A stretch of DNA of 64,000 bases from Vogesella indigofera (GCF_028548395.1 NZ_JAQQLA010000012.1:1-64000); one strand, 5' to 3'; shown: positions 44,109 to 53,725, counted from the first letter of the stretch. Notes: a model not told the origin generated them from the letters alone. Translations and numbers: made by a program.

Positions 44109-45149
44109 TTAGCGTGCAGCCCAAGCGTTGAAACGCTCTTCCAGCTCTTCGCCGTTCTCAACCCAGAAGTTTACGTCCAGTGGCAGCGCGCTGCGCAGGT
44201 TGGCCGGCCAGGTCGGCAGGTTGGTGGCGGACTTCGGATCCACCTTCTGCACCGCCTTGGTGTTGGTCGGGCCGTAGGCGATCTTGCTGGAGTAGATCGC
44301 CTGGTATTCCGGCTTGCTGGCGTGGGCGATGAAGTCCATCGCTTCCTTCAGCTTTGGCGAGCCCTTCGGAATCGCCCACGAATCGACGTCGTACACGCTG
44401 CCGGCCCACACGACTTTCAGGTTCTTGCCTTCCTTCTGCGCGGTATCGATACGGCCGTTGTAGGCCGAGCTCATCACCACGTCACCCGAGGCCAGGAACT
44501 GTGGCGGCTGCGCGCCGGCTTCCCACCACTGGATGTTCGGCTTCAGCTGGTCCAGTTTCTTGAAGGCGCGGTCCACACCGGCCTTGGTCGACAGTACCTT
44601 GTACACGTCGGCCGGCTTCACGCCGTCAGCTTGGATCGCGAATTCCAGGGTGTACTTGGCGCCCTTGCGCAGGCCGCGCTTGCCCGGGAATTTCTTCACG
44701 TCCCAGAAATCGGCCCAGGTCTTCGGCGCCACTTTCAGCTTGTCGGCGTTGTAGGCCATCGCGGTGGACCACACGAACATGCCGACACCGCATTCGGTAA
44801 CCGCCGGCTTCACGAAGTCGGCCTTGTTGCCCACTTTCGCCCAGTTGATCTTCTCGAACATGCCCTCTTCACAGCCACGCAGCAGTTCCGGCGACTCGAC
44901 TTCTACCAGATCCCAGCTGACTTTCTTGGTATCGACCATGGCCTTGATCTTGGCCATTTCGCCGTTGTAGTCACCGGCGGTGATCTTGTGGCCGGTGGCC
45001 TTTTCAAAAGTCTGGTAGTAGGCCGCAACCTGTGCGTCCTTGTTGGCACCACCAAACGAAATCACGGTCAGGTCCTTGGCCATTGCCGGGGCGGCCAGCG
45101 CCATGGCAACCGACAACACAGCAACGCGTGGCAGATATTTCTTGGTCAT
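44109..45149 (-). CDS. Polyamine-type ABC transporter substrate-binding protein (PotD/PotF-like)
   Basis: 346 residues: signal peptide ending APAMA, then a type-2 binding fold (VISFGGANKDAQVAAYY; DYNGEMAKIKAMVDTKKVSWDLVEVE; SSAYNGRID). Resembles spermidine/putrescine-binding proteins such as YdcS. ATG at 45149 has AGGAG seven bases upstream; the ATG six bases earlier is too close. Confidence 0.87.
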   Translation of the reverse strand: MTKKYLPRVAVLSVAMALAAPAMAKDLTVISFGGANKDAQVAAYYQTFEKATGHKITAGDYNGEMAKIKAMVDTKKVSWDLVEVESPELLRGCEEGMFEKINWAKVGNKADFVKPAVTECGVGMFVWSTAMAYNADKLKVAPKTWADFWDVKKFPGKRGLRKGAKYTLEFAIQADGVKPADVYKVLSTKAGVDRAFKKLDQLKPNIQWWEAGAQPPQFLASGDVVMSSAYNGRIDTAQKEGKNLKVVWAGSVYDVDSWAIPKGSPKLKEAMDFIAHASKPEYQAIYSSKIAYGPTNTKAVQKVDPKSATNLPTWPANLRSALPLDVNFWVENGEELEERFNAWAAR

Positions 45150-45222
45150 CGTCATTCTCCTCTGGGGGTATTGCTCATTTGCATTACGTGGGGGTTTTTA
45201 CGCCTGTAGGCAGGCTTGTTTT

Positions 45223-46338
45223 TTAGTGGCTGATGACGGCGGAATCAAGGGCGCGGATATCGCGCGCCATCCAGCCGACATCGAGCATGTCGCCGGCTTT
45301 CCAGCTGCTGTCCAGCTCGCCGACCGGCACCTTGACCATGAAGCCGCTCTGACCGGCGACATCGAGGCGCAGGCGCACGTGGTCGCCGAAGTAGATGAAC
45401 TCCGCCAGCTTGGCCTTGAGGCGGTTTTCGCAGGCTTCCGCCAGCTGGTTCAGGCGCACGCGCTCCGGACGGATCGACATCGAGGTCGGCTCGCCGTTGC
45501 GGCCAACGCAGATCGCCGAGGCCTTGACCACTTCGCCGCTGGCCAGACGCACCGCGCAGTGCTGGCCGGCAACGTCGACCACTTCGCCGTGCAGGGTATT
45601 GTTCTCGCCGATGAAGTTGGCGACGAAGGAGTTGACCGGTGCCTCGTACAGCACGTTGGCCGCGTCGATCTGCTGGATCACGCCATCCTTGAACACCGCC
45701 ACGCGGTCGGACATGGTCAGCGCCTCGCCCTGGTCGTGGGTCACGTACACCACGGTGATGCCGAGGTTTTCGTGGATGTGCTTGATTTCCAGCTGCATGT
45801 GCTCGCGCAGCTGCTTGTCCAGCGCGCCCAGCGGTTCGTCCATCAGCACCAGCTGCGGTTCGAACACCAGCGCCCGCGCCAGTGCCACGCGCTGCTGCTG
45901 GCCGCCGGACATCTGGCCCGGATAGCGGTGCGCCAGCGCGTCGAGCTTGACCATGCCCAGCGCCTTTTTCACGCGCTCGGCAATCTCGCTCTTGTTCATC
46001 TTGCGGATGGTCAGCGGGTAGGCGAGGTTTTCCGCCACCGTCATGTGCGGGAACAACGCGTAGTTCTGGAACACCATGCCGATATTGCGCTTGTGCGGCG
46101 GCACGTTGTTGAGCAGCTGGCCGTCAAGACGGATCTCGCCGTGGGTCGGCGTTTCAAAGCCGGCCAGCATCATCAGACAGGTGGTCTTGCCGGAGCCGGA
46201 GGGGCCGAGCATGGTAAGGAATTCCCCGCGACGGATGTCGAGGTCGAGATGCTTGACGATCAGTGACTCACCATCGTAGCTCTTCTGCACGCCACGAAAG
46301 CTGACCAGCGTGTCACTGGCCGGTGTTGAGATGCCCAT
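45223..46338 (-). CDS. Polyamine-type ABC transporter ATP-binding protein (PotA-like)
   Basis: 371 residues. Walker A GPSGSGKTTCL, Q-loop FQNYALFPHMTV, signature SGGQQQR, Walker B LVLMDEPLGALD, H-loop VTHDQ, then a TOBE domain (SIRPERVRLNQ). Start at the ATG with GGAG nine bases upstream. First gene of the operon. Confidence 0.93.
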   Translation of the reverse strand: MGISTPASDTLVSFRGVQKSYDGESLIVKHLDLDIRRGEFLTMLGPSGSGKTTCLMMLAGFETPTHGEIRLDGQLLNNVPPHKRNIGMVFQNYALFPHMTVAENLAYPLTIRKMNKSEIAERVKKALGMVKLDALAHRYPGQMSGGQQQRVALARALVFEPQLVLMDEPLGALDKQLREHMQLEIKHIHENLGITVVYVTHDQGEALTMSDRVAVFKDGVIQQIDAANVLYEAPVNSFVANFIGENNTLHGEVVDVAGQHCAVRLASGEVVKASAICVGRNGEPTSMSIRPERVRLNQLAEACENRLKAKLAEFIYFGDHVRLRLDVAGQSGFMVKVPVGELDSSWKAGDMLDVGWMARDIRALDSAVISH

Positions 46339-46357
46339 CCAGTATTCTCCATTGTAA

Positions 46358-46372
46358 TTCCGCAATGCGGAA
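46358..46372. promoter_or_regulatory. Palindrome in the leader of the polyamine-type operon
   Basis: TTCCGCAATGCGGAA, perfect 7-base arms around one A, located between the predicted transcription start and the ATP-binding gene. Good candidate operator; no regulator gene is adjacent. Confidence 0.5.
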
Positions 46373-46390
46373 CTGTGTTTCAGTTTATTC

Positions 46391-46419
46391 AGATTAACCA
46401 GCATCGCTTGGACTGTAAA
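46391..46419 (-). promoter_or_regulatory. Promoter of the polyamine-type ABC operon
   Basis: Minus-strand TTTACA (46414-46419), 17 bp, TAATCT (46391-46396). The remaining AT-richer stretch 46420-46697 shows no gene and nothing else I can name. Confidence 0.65.
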
Positions 46420-46697
46420 GCGCTTTTGTTCTGCATACCGGGGCGGTTAATCTGCGCTCAACCAGCGTCTAATAATTTAACCACACCGTTTAATAAAACA
46501 AGCAAAAATTATTTGCCCCACTTCCGGACAGTATCCCCCTTTCTAAGACATGGGAATGAACAGCACCTTGTTGGTGCGCCAGATCCGGTCGTTATGGCAA
46601 CAAATCTGCCGATACGCCGAAAAAATGGAATATGGTGCACCGCAACCAGCCCGACCTTGCACCACGCATTCAAACAACTGTTTGTCGTAAAGCGACA

Positions 46698-46727
46698 ACA
46701 AAAAAAAGCCGACCTTGCGGTCGGCTT
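46698..46727 (-). terminator. Terminator downstream of gdhB
   Basis: Arms AAGCCGACC (46706-46714) and complement (46719-46727) with a 4-base loop; seven T follow on the minus strand. Confidence 0.9.
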
Positions 46728-46751
46728 CAAAGGGAGTAGTAAAACGGAAAC

Positions 46752-49700
46752 TTAATCGAGCAGGTGGTTGTTCAGCTCGCGCATCCCGGCAGACAACATC
46801 GCCAGGTCCAGCACGTCGAACGACTGCAGCTCGACGAACATCTGCTGGCAGGCCTCGACATCGGCGGCACGCTGCGCCAGCCAGGCGTTGACGAAGGCGG
46901 TCTCGCTGGCCTCGTGCAGTGCCTGACGCGTCAGCTCGCGGTGCTGGCGATACAGGTCGTCGCGCAGCGCGGAGCGCGCCAGCGATTGCCAGCGGTTGTC
47001 ACGCGGCAGCTGGGTGATGGCGGCACGCAGCCAGTCCAGCTGCAGGTCGCGGCCCAGTTGCAGGTAGTTGGCCGCAATCGCGTCCAGCGCCAGTTCGCTG
47101 CCTTCGGCGATCTCGATGATGTCCATCAGCGGTACCGCGAACTCCAGACGCGCCAGCACACTGGCCAGTTCGGCCGGTACGTTAGGCTGGTTGAAGCGGC
47201 TCTCCAGACGGGCAACCTGCGGGTAAACCTCAGCACTGATCAGCTGCGGCAGTTGCTGCAGCAGCGCCTGTACCTTGGCACCGTACTGGGCGATGACCGC
47301 ATTGACCGAACCGGACGGACGGCGGTTGCGCAGTACCCAGCGCACCACGCGTTCCACCAGGGTACGCACCATCACCATCATGTCGACTTGCAGGTCGGCC
47401 GATACCTTGTTGTCCAGCGCCTCGATCTGCGTCCACAGGCTCTCGGCGTCGAACACGCGGCTGGCGATCCAGAACGCGCGGGTGATGTCGGCAGCGGAGA
47501 ACGCCGACTCTTCCTGCAGGCGGAACACGAAGGTCACGCCCATGCGGTTGATGATCTGGTTGGCCAGCTGGTTGGCGATGATCTCGCGCTTCAGGTGGTG
47601 ACGCTGCATCTGCTCGCCGAAGCGCTGTTGCAGCGGCTGCGGGAAGTAGTTGACCAGCACCGGCAGGAAGTCGGCATCGTCCGGCACGTCGGTGGCCAGG
47701 ATCGCCTGATCCAGCGAGATCTTGCCGTAGGCCAAGAGTACCGCCACTTCCGGCGGCGTCAGGCCCTGGCGCGCCAGGCGACGCTCGTTGATCTGGGTTT
47801 CCGACGGCAGGTACTCGATCTCGCGATTGAGTTCGCCGGTCTTCTCCATGTGGTTGATCATGCGCGAGTGGGCGCTGAGCATCGACGCGGCGTGGCTGCG
47901 GTTGATCGCCAGCACCTGGGTCTGCAGGTAGTTGTTGCGCAGCACCAGATGGCCGACTTCTTCGGTCATCTCCGCCAGCAGGTCATTACGCTGTTTCAGC
48001 GTCATGTCGCCGGCCTGCATCACCGCGCCCATCAGGATCTTGATGTTGACTTCGTGGTCGGAGCAGTCGACACCGGCGGAGTTGTCGATGGCGTCGGTGC
48101 AGATGCGGCCACCGGACAGCGCGAACTCGACACGGCCCAGCTGGGTGCAGGTCAGGTTGCCGCCTTCGGCCACCACGCGCACTTGCAGGTCGCGACCGTC
48201 GACACGTACCGGATCGCAGGCGCGGTCACGGGCGTCGGCGTGGCTCTGCGTCGAAGCCTTGACGTAGGTACCGATACCGCCGTTGTACAGCAGGTCGGCC
48301 TTGGCCTTCAGCAGCTCGTGGATCAGCTCGTTCGGCGCCATGCTGTCCTTGTCGGTTTCCAGCCAGGCCTTCACTTCCGGCGACAGCGGGATGGACTTGG
48401 CGGAGCGTTCGAAGATGCCGCCGCCCTGCGAGATCAGCTCGCGGTTGTAGTCGGTCCAGCTGGAACGCGGCAGGTTGAACAGGCGCGCACGCTCAGCGAA
48501 GCTTGCCGCCGCGTTCGGCGTCGGATCCAGGAAGATGTGCAGGTGGTTGAACGCCGCCTTCAGGCAGATGTGCTCGGACAGCAGCATGCCGTTACCGAAT
48601 ACGTCACCGGCCATGTCGCCGATGCCGATCACGCTGAAATCCTGCTCCTGGGTGTTGATACCCAGATGGCGGAAGTGGCGTTTCACCGATTCCCACGCGC
48701 CGCGGGCGGTGATGCCCATGCCCTTGTGGTCGTAGCCGGCGGAACCGCCGGAGGCGAACGCGTCGCCCAGCCAGAAGTTGTAGGCTTCGGAGATGCCGTT
48801 GGCGATGTCGGAGAAGGTCGCGGTGCCCTTGTCGGCGGCCACCACCAGGTACGGATCATCCGGGTCCAGACGACGCACGTCTTGCGGCGGAATGATCTGG
48901 CCGGTCACCAGGTTGTCGGTGACGTCCAGCAGTGCCGAGATGAAGGTCTTGTAGCAGGCGATACCTTCGGCCATGAACGCTTCACGGTCGGATGGCGCCG
49001 GCAGTTGCTTGCCGACGAAACCGCCCTTGGAGCCCATCGGCACGATCACCGAGTTCTTCACCATCTGCGCCTTGACCAGACCCAGCACTTCGGTACGGAA
49101 GTCTTCCATGCGGTCGGACCAGCGCAGGCCGCCACGGGCGACTTTCGAACCACGCAGGTGCACGCCTTCGACACGCGGGCTGTACACCCAGATCTCGAAC
49201 ATCGGGCGCGGCTGCGGCAGGAACGGAATGGCGTTGGATTCCAGCTTGAAGGAGATGTAGGACTTGAATGCGCCCTGGGCATCCTTCTGCCAGAAGTTGG
49301 TACGGCGCGTGGCCAGGATCACCTGCAGGAAGCCGTTCAGGATGCGGTCTTCGTCGAGGTTGGCAACGTCGTTGAGCTGATCTTTCAGCTCGGCCTGCAG
49401 GTTGGCCGCAGCGGCGTCGTCAAACGCGCTCGGGTGCAGGCGTGCGGCGAACAGCTTCACCAGACGGCGGGTGATCTGCGGGTAGTGCGCGACGCAGTTT
49501 TCGATGTAGGCCTGGCTGAAGGTGAGGCCGCCCTGGCGCAGGTATTTCGCCAGTGCGCGCACCAGCGTGATCTCGTGCCAGTCGAGGCCGGCCACCAGTG
49601 CCAGACGGTTGAAGCCGTCGTTTTCCACGTCGCGGGCAAACACGCGGGCCAGCAGCGTCTGGAAGTTCTTCTGGACAGCCTCGTCCTGCATTGCCTCGGC

Positions 49701-51554
49701 GTGTGCGCCCAGCTCCAGGCCGAAGTCGCTGATCCAGACGGTCTCGCCGTTGCGCTCCACCAGATACGGATGCTCGTCACGCACCTGCACGCCCATGTTT
49801 TCCAGGATAGGCAGGCTGGCGGACAGACCCAGCGGCTGGCCGGCATGGAACAACTTCAGGTTGTAACCCTGGCCGCGGTGGAAGGCACGATACAGTTTCA
49901 TGGCCAGGCCATGCTGTTCGGCGGCATCCTCGATCAGCTGGATGTCCAGCACCGCGTTGCGTGCCGCGAACTCTTCACGGTAGGCCACCGGGAAGGCGCC
50001 GCGGTAGCGGTTGAACAGCAGGTTGCCCTTCTCTTCACCGTGCGCTTCCAGCAGCTGCTGGTGCAGTTCTTCTTCCCAGCCGCGTACCACGCGGGCAATG
50101 TCTTTTTCCAGCTCGTGCTCGTGGAACTGCGGCAGCTGGCCGCCCTGCACGCGAATGATGTAGTGCACGCGCGCCAGCGGGCTATCGCTGATCTGCACGC
50201 TGAACTCGGCCGCGGCGCCGTTGAAGGCGCTCATCAGCACTTTTTCGATCTTGAGACGGATCTCGGTGTTGAAGCTGTCACGTGGCACATAAACCAGGCT
50301 GCTGACATAGCGGTGGTAGCGGTCGGCACGGGTGAACAGGCGCACGCGCGGGCGCTCCTGCAGGCTGACAATGCCTTCCACGATAGGCTGCAGCGTTTCC
50401 ACCGGGATCTCGAACAGCTCGTCGCGCGGGTAGCTTTCCAGCACGAAGGCAAGGGTCTTGGCCTTGTAGCTGTTGTCGACGTAGTCGCAGGCATTGACGA
50501 CCGATGCCACCTTCTGGCGCAGCAGCGGGATGTCCTTCGGTGCCGCTTGGTAGGCGCTGGCGGTGTACAGGCCCAGGAAGCGGCGCTCGCCGATCACTTC
50601 GCCCTTGCTGTTGAAACGCTTGATGCCGACAAAGTCCATATAGGCCGGACGGTGCAGCACGGAGCGCGATTGCGACTTGTTGAGGATGATCAGCTGCGGC
50701 TGGTGCGCCAGTTCGCGCAGTGCCGGCGGCAGCGCCTCGAAGCTTTCCGAGTATTCCTTGCCGCCCTGATCCTTCAGGAAGCCGAGGCCGGAATCCTTGA
50801 CGATGCGCAGACTGTCCTGGCCATCGCGCTTGACCAGGTCGTAGTCGCAATAGCCCATGAAAATGAAGTGGTTGGCGCCCATCCAGTCGAGGAAAGAGAC
50901 GGCTTCGGCCGCTTCGACGGCACGTTCGCCCTTGACGTTGTCAAGGTCGGCACGCAGTTGCGCCAGTACTTCGCGCATTTGCGGCTCGTCGTTGACCACG
51001 CAACGCAGATAGGTCAGTACCTGCTCCAGGTCCTGCTGCAGCGCATGCAGCGCGTCCGGATCGCTGATGCGGTCAACCTGCACGTGGATGAAGGACTCCA
51101 GCGGCAGCGAGCGGTCTTCGGTGCGCTTCAGCGCGTCGATCACGCCGTTCGCGTCGCGGCCAACCGACAGCACCGGATGCACCAGCAGGTGCAGGTTCAG
51201 GTTGTGGCGGGTCAGCAGCATGGCGATGGAATCGATCAGGAACGGCATGTCGTCGTTGACGATCTCGATCACGCTATGGGTGCTCTGCCAGCCGTCCCGC
51301 TCGAAATCGGGATTGTAGATACGAGACTTCATCTGGCCCGGCGCACGCTTGAGCGCGAACTCCAGATGTGCATTGGCCGCACCGAACAAGTCCAGGGCGG
51401 AGAAGATCTTCAGATCTTCCGATTCGGTCTCTTCAAAGTAGAGGGGAATAAAACTACTGAGGCGGGCACTTTCCGTATCGGCCAGTTTTTGCTCTGCCAC
51501 AGCTTGGATATCGGCGATCAGGCCGACAAATTCGGTCTTATTCGTAAGCGACAT
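46752..51554 (-). CDS. gdhB: NAD-specific glutamate dehydrogenase, large 180-kDa type
   Basis: Oxidative deamination of glutamate to 2-oxoglutarate; the 1600-residue length and GRxDxAARG-free layout fit the L_180 GDH class. N-terminal ACT-like regulatory segments precede the catalytic core, where RGGLRWSDRMEDFRTEVLGLVKAQMVKNSVIVPMGSKGG-type residues bind glutamate (RGGLRWSDR, VPMGSKGGF) and VVAEGGNLTCTQLGRVEF lies in the NAD domain. In Pseudomonas the homologue is induced by arginine through ArgR; here an ArgR-like site lies upstream and argR is in the divergent operon. Two motif copies (cores 47067, 49401) encode AAN. Confidence 0.95.
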   Translation of the reverse strand: MSLTNKTEFVGLIADIQAVAEQKLADTESARLSSFIPLYFEETESEDLKIFSALDLFGAANAHLEFALKRAPGQMKSRIYNPDFERDGWQSTHSVIEIVNDDMPFLIDSIAMLLTRHNLNLHLLVHPVLSVGRDANGVIDALKRTEDRSLPLESFIHVQVDRISDPDALHALQQDLEQVLTYLRCVVNDEPQMREVLAQLRADLDNVKGERAVEAAEAVSFLDWMGANHFIFMGYCDYDLVKRDGQDSLRIVKDSGLGFLKDQGGKEYSESFEALPPALRELAHQPQLIILNKSQSRSVLHRPAYMDFVGIKRFNSKGEVIGERRFLGLYTASAYQAAPKDIPLLRQKVASVVNACDYVDNSYKAKTLAFVLESYPRDELFEIPVETLQPIVEGIVSLQERPRVRLFTRADRYHRYVSSLVYVPRDSFNTEIRLKIEKVLMSAFNGAAAEFSVQISDSPLARVHYIIRVQGGQLPQFHEHELEKDIARVVRGWEEELHQQLLEAHGEEKGNLLFNRYRGAFPVAYREEFAARNAVLDIQLIEDAAEQHGLAMKLYRAFHRGQGYNLKLFHAGQPLGLSASLPILENMGVQVRDEHPYLVERNGETVWISDFGLELGAHAEAMQDEAVQKNFQTLLARVFARDVENDGFNRLALVAGLDWHEITLVRALAKYLRQGGLTFSQAYIENCVAHYPQITRRLVKLFAARLHPSAFDDAAAANLQAELKDQLNDVANLDEDRILNGFLQVILATRRTNFWQKDAQGAFKSYISFKLESNAIPFLPQPRPMFEIWVYSPRVEGVHLRGSKVARGGLRWSDRMEDFRTEVLGLVKAQMVKNSVIVPMGSKGGFVGKQLPAPSDREAFMAEGIACYKTFISALLDVTDNLVTGQIIPPQDVRRLDPDDPYLVVAADKGTATFSDIANGISEAYNFWLGDAFASGGSAGYDHKGMGITARGAWESVKRHFRHLGINTQEQDFSVIGIGDMAGDVFGNGMLLSEHICLKAAFNHLHIFLDPTPNAAASFAERARLFNLPRSSWTDYNRELISQGGGIFERSAKSIPLSPEVKAWLETDKDSMAPNELIHELLKAKADLLYNGGIGTYVKASTQSHADARDRACDPVRVDGRDLQVRVVAEGGNLTCTQLGRVEFALSGGRICTDAIDNSAGVDCSDHEVNIKILMGAVMQAGDMTLKQRNDLLAEMTEEVGHLVLRNNYLQTQVLAINRSHAASMLSAHSRMINHMEKTGELNREIEYLPSETQINERRLARQGLTPPEVAVLLAYGKISLDQAILATDVPDDADFLPVLVNYFPQPLQQRFGEQMQRHHLKREIIANQLANQIINRMGVTFVFRLQEESAFSAADITRAFWIASRVFDAESLWTQIEALDNKVSADLQVDMMVMVRTLVERVVRWVLRNRRPSGSVNAVIAQYGAKVQALLQQLPQLISAEVYPQVARLESRFNQPNVPAELASVLARLEFAVPLMDIIEIAEGSELALDAIAANYLQLGRDLQLDWLRAAITQLPRDNRWQSLARSALRDDLYRQHRELTRQALHEASETAFVNAWLAQRAADVEACQQMFVELQSFDVLDLAMLSAGMRELNNHLLD

Positions 51555-51598
51555 GTTGCTTCTCGTTTGTTATGAGGACACAGGTGTTGTGTGGACGC

Positions 51599-51641
51599 AT
51601 TGTAAGAGCCACCACAGACAAGGCATTTCCATATTGCGACA
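51599..51641 (-). promoter_or_regulatory. Candidate ArgR operator and -10 of gdhB
   Basis: Minus strand from 51641: TGTCGC, eight bases, AA, five bases, then TGTCTG starting at exactly 21 bases, and a -10-like TACAAT at 51599-51604. This matches the P. aeruginosa ArgR half-site pattern TGTCGC-N8-AA-N5 in direct repeat, as I recall it. A weaker half-site CGTCGC-N8-AA lies at 51719-51739. Confidence 0.55.
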
Positions 51642-52087
51642 TCCCCGTACAGATTCATTGGCTGCACTGCAGCATAGAAGGGACGGGTGATTGTCGGACA
51701 GGGTGCCAGTTGCACATTTTTCATTACAGCAATGCGACGGCAAATTACACAATGGCCCTGAGGCACCCGCCGTCATTTTCGCCAAAAAATCCCATCAAGT
51801 ATTTGATATTGCTCACATTTCCAAAACAAACAAAAAACCGGTAGAATGCGCCCCCTTGCCGCTTCGGCCCCCGGTATGACAGGTGGTGGATTGTACGTCG
51901 CCGCGTTGCGTGCCAACATTTGCCTGCCTCCCGACAGAGGGGGCGGTAAAACAACAAAACGTTATCCAGCACCAAAGGGAAGGGCCGCGACCGGCTCGAA
52001 TGTCCAGGATAGAGCGGCGACACGCAGCCGCCTGGGCATGATTCTCCTGCCCGGGGAATCCTTCATCTTTCAGAGAGATAGAGACAC
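51642..52087. other. Divergent gdhB-aotJ control region
   Basis: Together with 51555-51641 this gap is 533 bases without a gene. A possible plus-strand promoter is TTTCCA (51818-51823), 18 bp, TAGAAT (51842-51847), which would give aotJ a leader of about 240 nt. A GC-rich stem near 51930-51955 lies in that leader, but I recognise no riboswitch. Confidence 0.45.
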
Positions 52088-52852
52088 ATGAAAAAAGCAT
52101 TTGTTCTGGCCGCGCTGGCCATGACCGCCTCTGCTTTCACCGCCCAGGCCGACACCGTCCGCTTCGGCATCGACGGCAACTACCCGCCGTTCGCCAAGCA
52201 GGGTGCCGACGGCAAGCTGCACGGCTTCGACGTGGATATCGCCTACGCACTGTGTACCGCGATGAAGGCCAGCTGCGAAATCGTGCCGCAAGACTGGGAC
52301 GGCCTGATCCCGGCGCTGAACGCCAACAAGTTCGATGCCATCCTGTCGTCGATGTCGATCACCGACGAACGCAAGAAGGCGGTCGACTTCACCAACAAGT
52401 ACTACAACACCCCCAGCCGCATGATCGCCAAGGCCGGCACCAAGGTTGACCAGGCCGCGTTCAAGGGCAAGAAAATCGGTGCGCTGCGCGCGTCCACCCA
52501 GGAAAAGTTCGCCAAGGACTTCTGGGGCAAGAGCGGCGCCACCATCGTTTCCTATGGCAAGGCACCGGAAGGTTTCCTCGACCTGAAATCCGGCCGCATT
52601 GACGGCATGTTCGTCGACTCGGTGGTCGGCGACGCCGACTTCCTGAAAACCGCACAAGGCAAGGGCTTTGCCTTCGTTGGCCCGGAGTACAGCGAGAGCA
52701 AGTACTTTGGCTACGGTGCCGGCATTGCCGTGAAAAAAGGCAACAAGCAGCTGACCGAGCGCCTGAACCAGGCCATCGCCCAGATCCGCAAGGACGGCAG
52801 CTACAAGAAAGTACAGGACAAGTACTTCAGCTTTAACGTGTACGGCAACTAA
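52088..52852 (+). CDS. aotJ: Arginine/ornithine-type ABC substrate-binding protein, copy 1
   Basis: 254 residues: signal peptide ending TAQA, then a basic-amino-acid type-2 binding fold (TVRFGIDGNYPPFAKQGADGKLHGFDVDIA; FDAILSSMSITDERKKAVDFT; SGRIDGMFVDSVV). First gene of an operon whose order equals Pseudomonas aotJQMOP-argR, so the substrate is most likely arginine and ornithine. GAGAGATAGAGA upstream includes the ribosome site. Confidence 0.9.
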   Translation: MKKAFVLAALAMTASAFTAQADTVRFGIDGNYPPFAKQGADGKLHGFDVDIAYALCTAMKASCEIVPQDWDGLIPALNANKFDAILSSMSITDERKKAVDFTNKYYNTPSRMIAKAGTKVDQAAFKGKKIGALRASTQEKFAKDFWGKSGATIVSYGKAPEGFLDLKSGRIDGMFVDSVVGDADFLKTAQGKGFAFVGPEYSESKYFGYGAGIAVKKGNKQLTERLNQAIAQIRKDGSYKKVQDKYFSFNVYGN

Positions 52853-52861
52853 GCCACCCCT

Positions 52862-52891
52862 ACCCCGCCCTCAGCCGAAGGCGGGGTTTTC
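52862..52891 (+). terminator. Hairpin between the two aotJ genes
   Basis: Arms ACCCCGCC (52862-52869) and GGCGGGGT (52880-52887), then TTTT. Could partly terminate after copy 1, yielding more binding protein than membrane components. Confidence 0.8.
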
Positions 52892-52922
52892 ACACCTATA
52901 AAAATATCCTGTCGGAGAATCC

Positions 52923-53687
52923 ATGAAGAAGCCTTTGCTCGCGCTAGGCACGCTTGCCCTTGCCCTGTCCGCAACCGTGTCCGCAGAAACCCTGCGTTTT
53001 GCCACCGATGCCAGCTACCCGCCGTTTTCGAAACAGGGTGCCGACGGCAAGATGACCGGCTTCGATCCTGACATCGCCCAGGCGCTGTGCGCGGTGATGA
53101 AGGCGAAATGCGAGATCGTGCCCCAGGATTTCGACGGCATCATCCCGGCACTGCAGGCGAAGAAATTCGACGCCGTGATCGCGTCGATGAACATCACCGA
53201 AGAGCGCAAGAAGGCGGTCGACTTCTCCGACAAGTACTACAACATGGCCAGCCGTCTGGTGGCCAAGCAGGGCACCCAGGTCAACGCGGCCTGGTTCAAG
53301 GGCAAAAAGATCGGCGTGCTGCGTTCCTCGATCCAGGAAAAATACGCACGTGACACCTTTGCCAAGCAGGGTGCGCAGCTGGTGAGCTACGGCAAGGCGC
53401 CGGAATCGTTCATGGACCTGAAGGCCGGCCGTGTCGACGCCGCCTTCGTCGATGCCGCCGTCGGTGACGTGGACTTCATCAAGACCCCGAACGGCAAGGG
53501 TTTTGCCCTGGTCGGCCCCGACTACAATGAAGCCAAGTACTTCGGCGTCGGCTCCGGCATCGCGGTGCGCAAGGGCGACAAGGCGCTGCTGGCGCGCATC
53601 AACGGCGCGCTGAAGCAGATCCGTGCCGATGGCAGCTACGACAAGATCCAGAAGAAGTACTTCAGCTTCGACATCTACGGCAAGTAA
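52923..53687 (+). CDS. aotJ: Arginine/ornithine-type ABC substrate-binding protein, copy 2
   Basis: 254 residues, same length as copy 1 and visibly homologous along its whole length (SYPPFSKQGADGKMTGFDPDIAQALC; SMNITEERKKAVDFSDKYYN; KYFSFDIYGK). Signal peptide ends ATVSA. A tandem duplication that has diverged, so the two may differ in ligand preference while sharing one membrane complex. Confidence 0.9.
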   Translation: MKKPLLALGTLALALSATVSAETLRFATDASYPPFSKQGADGKMTGFDPDIAQALCAVMKAKCEIVPQDFDGIIPALQAKKFDAVIASMNITEERKKAVDFSDKYYNMASRLVAKQGTQVNAAWFKGKKIGVLRSSIQEKYARDTFAKQGAQLVSYGKAPESFMDLKAGRVDAAFVDAAVGDVDFIKTPNGKGFALVGPDYNEAKYFGVGSGIAVRKGDKALLARINGALKQIRADGSYDKIQKKYFSFDIYGK

Positions 53688-53725
53688 GCGCCAGCAGGCA
53701 ATACCGTGCAAGGTGCGGCCAGCCC

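Noticed and set aside
46764..51575. A 1603-codon open frame on the strand opposite gdhB
   Set aside because: It mirrors gdhB codon for codon in high-GC DNA; composition is His/Gln/Val-rich without family motifs. Shadow frame.
51848..52087. Riboswitch in the long aotJ leader
   Set aside because: GC-rich stems are present but no known aptamer core (for example lysine or glycine) could be recognised by eye.
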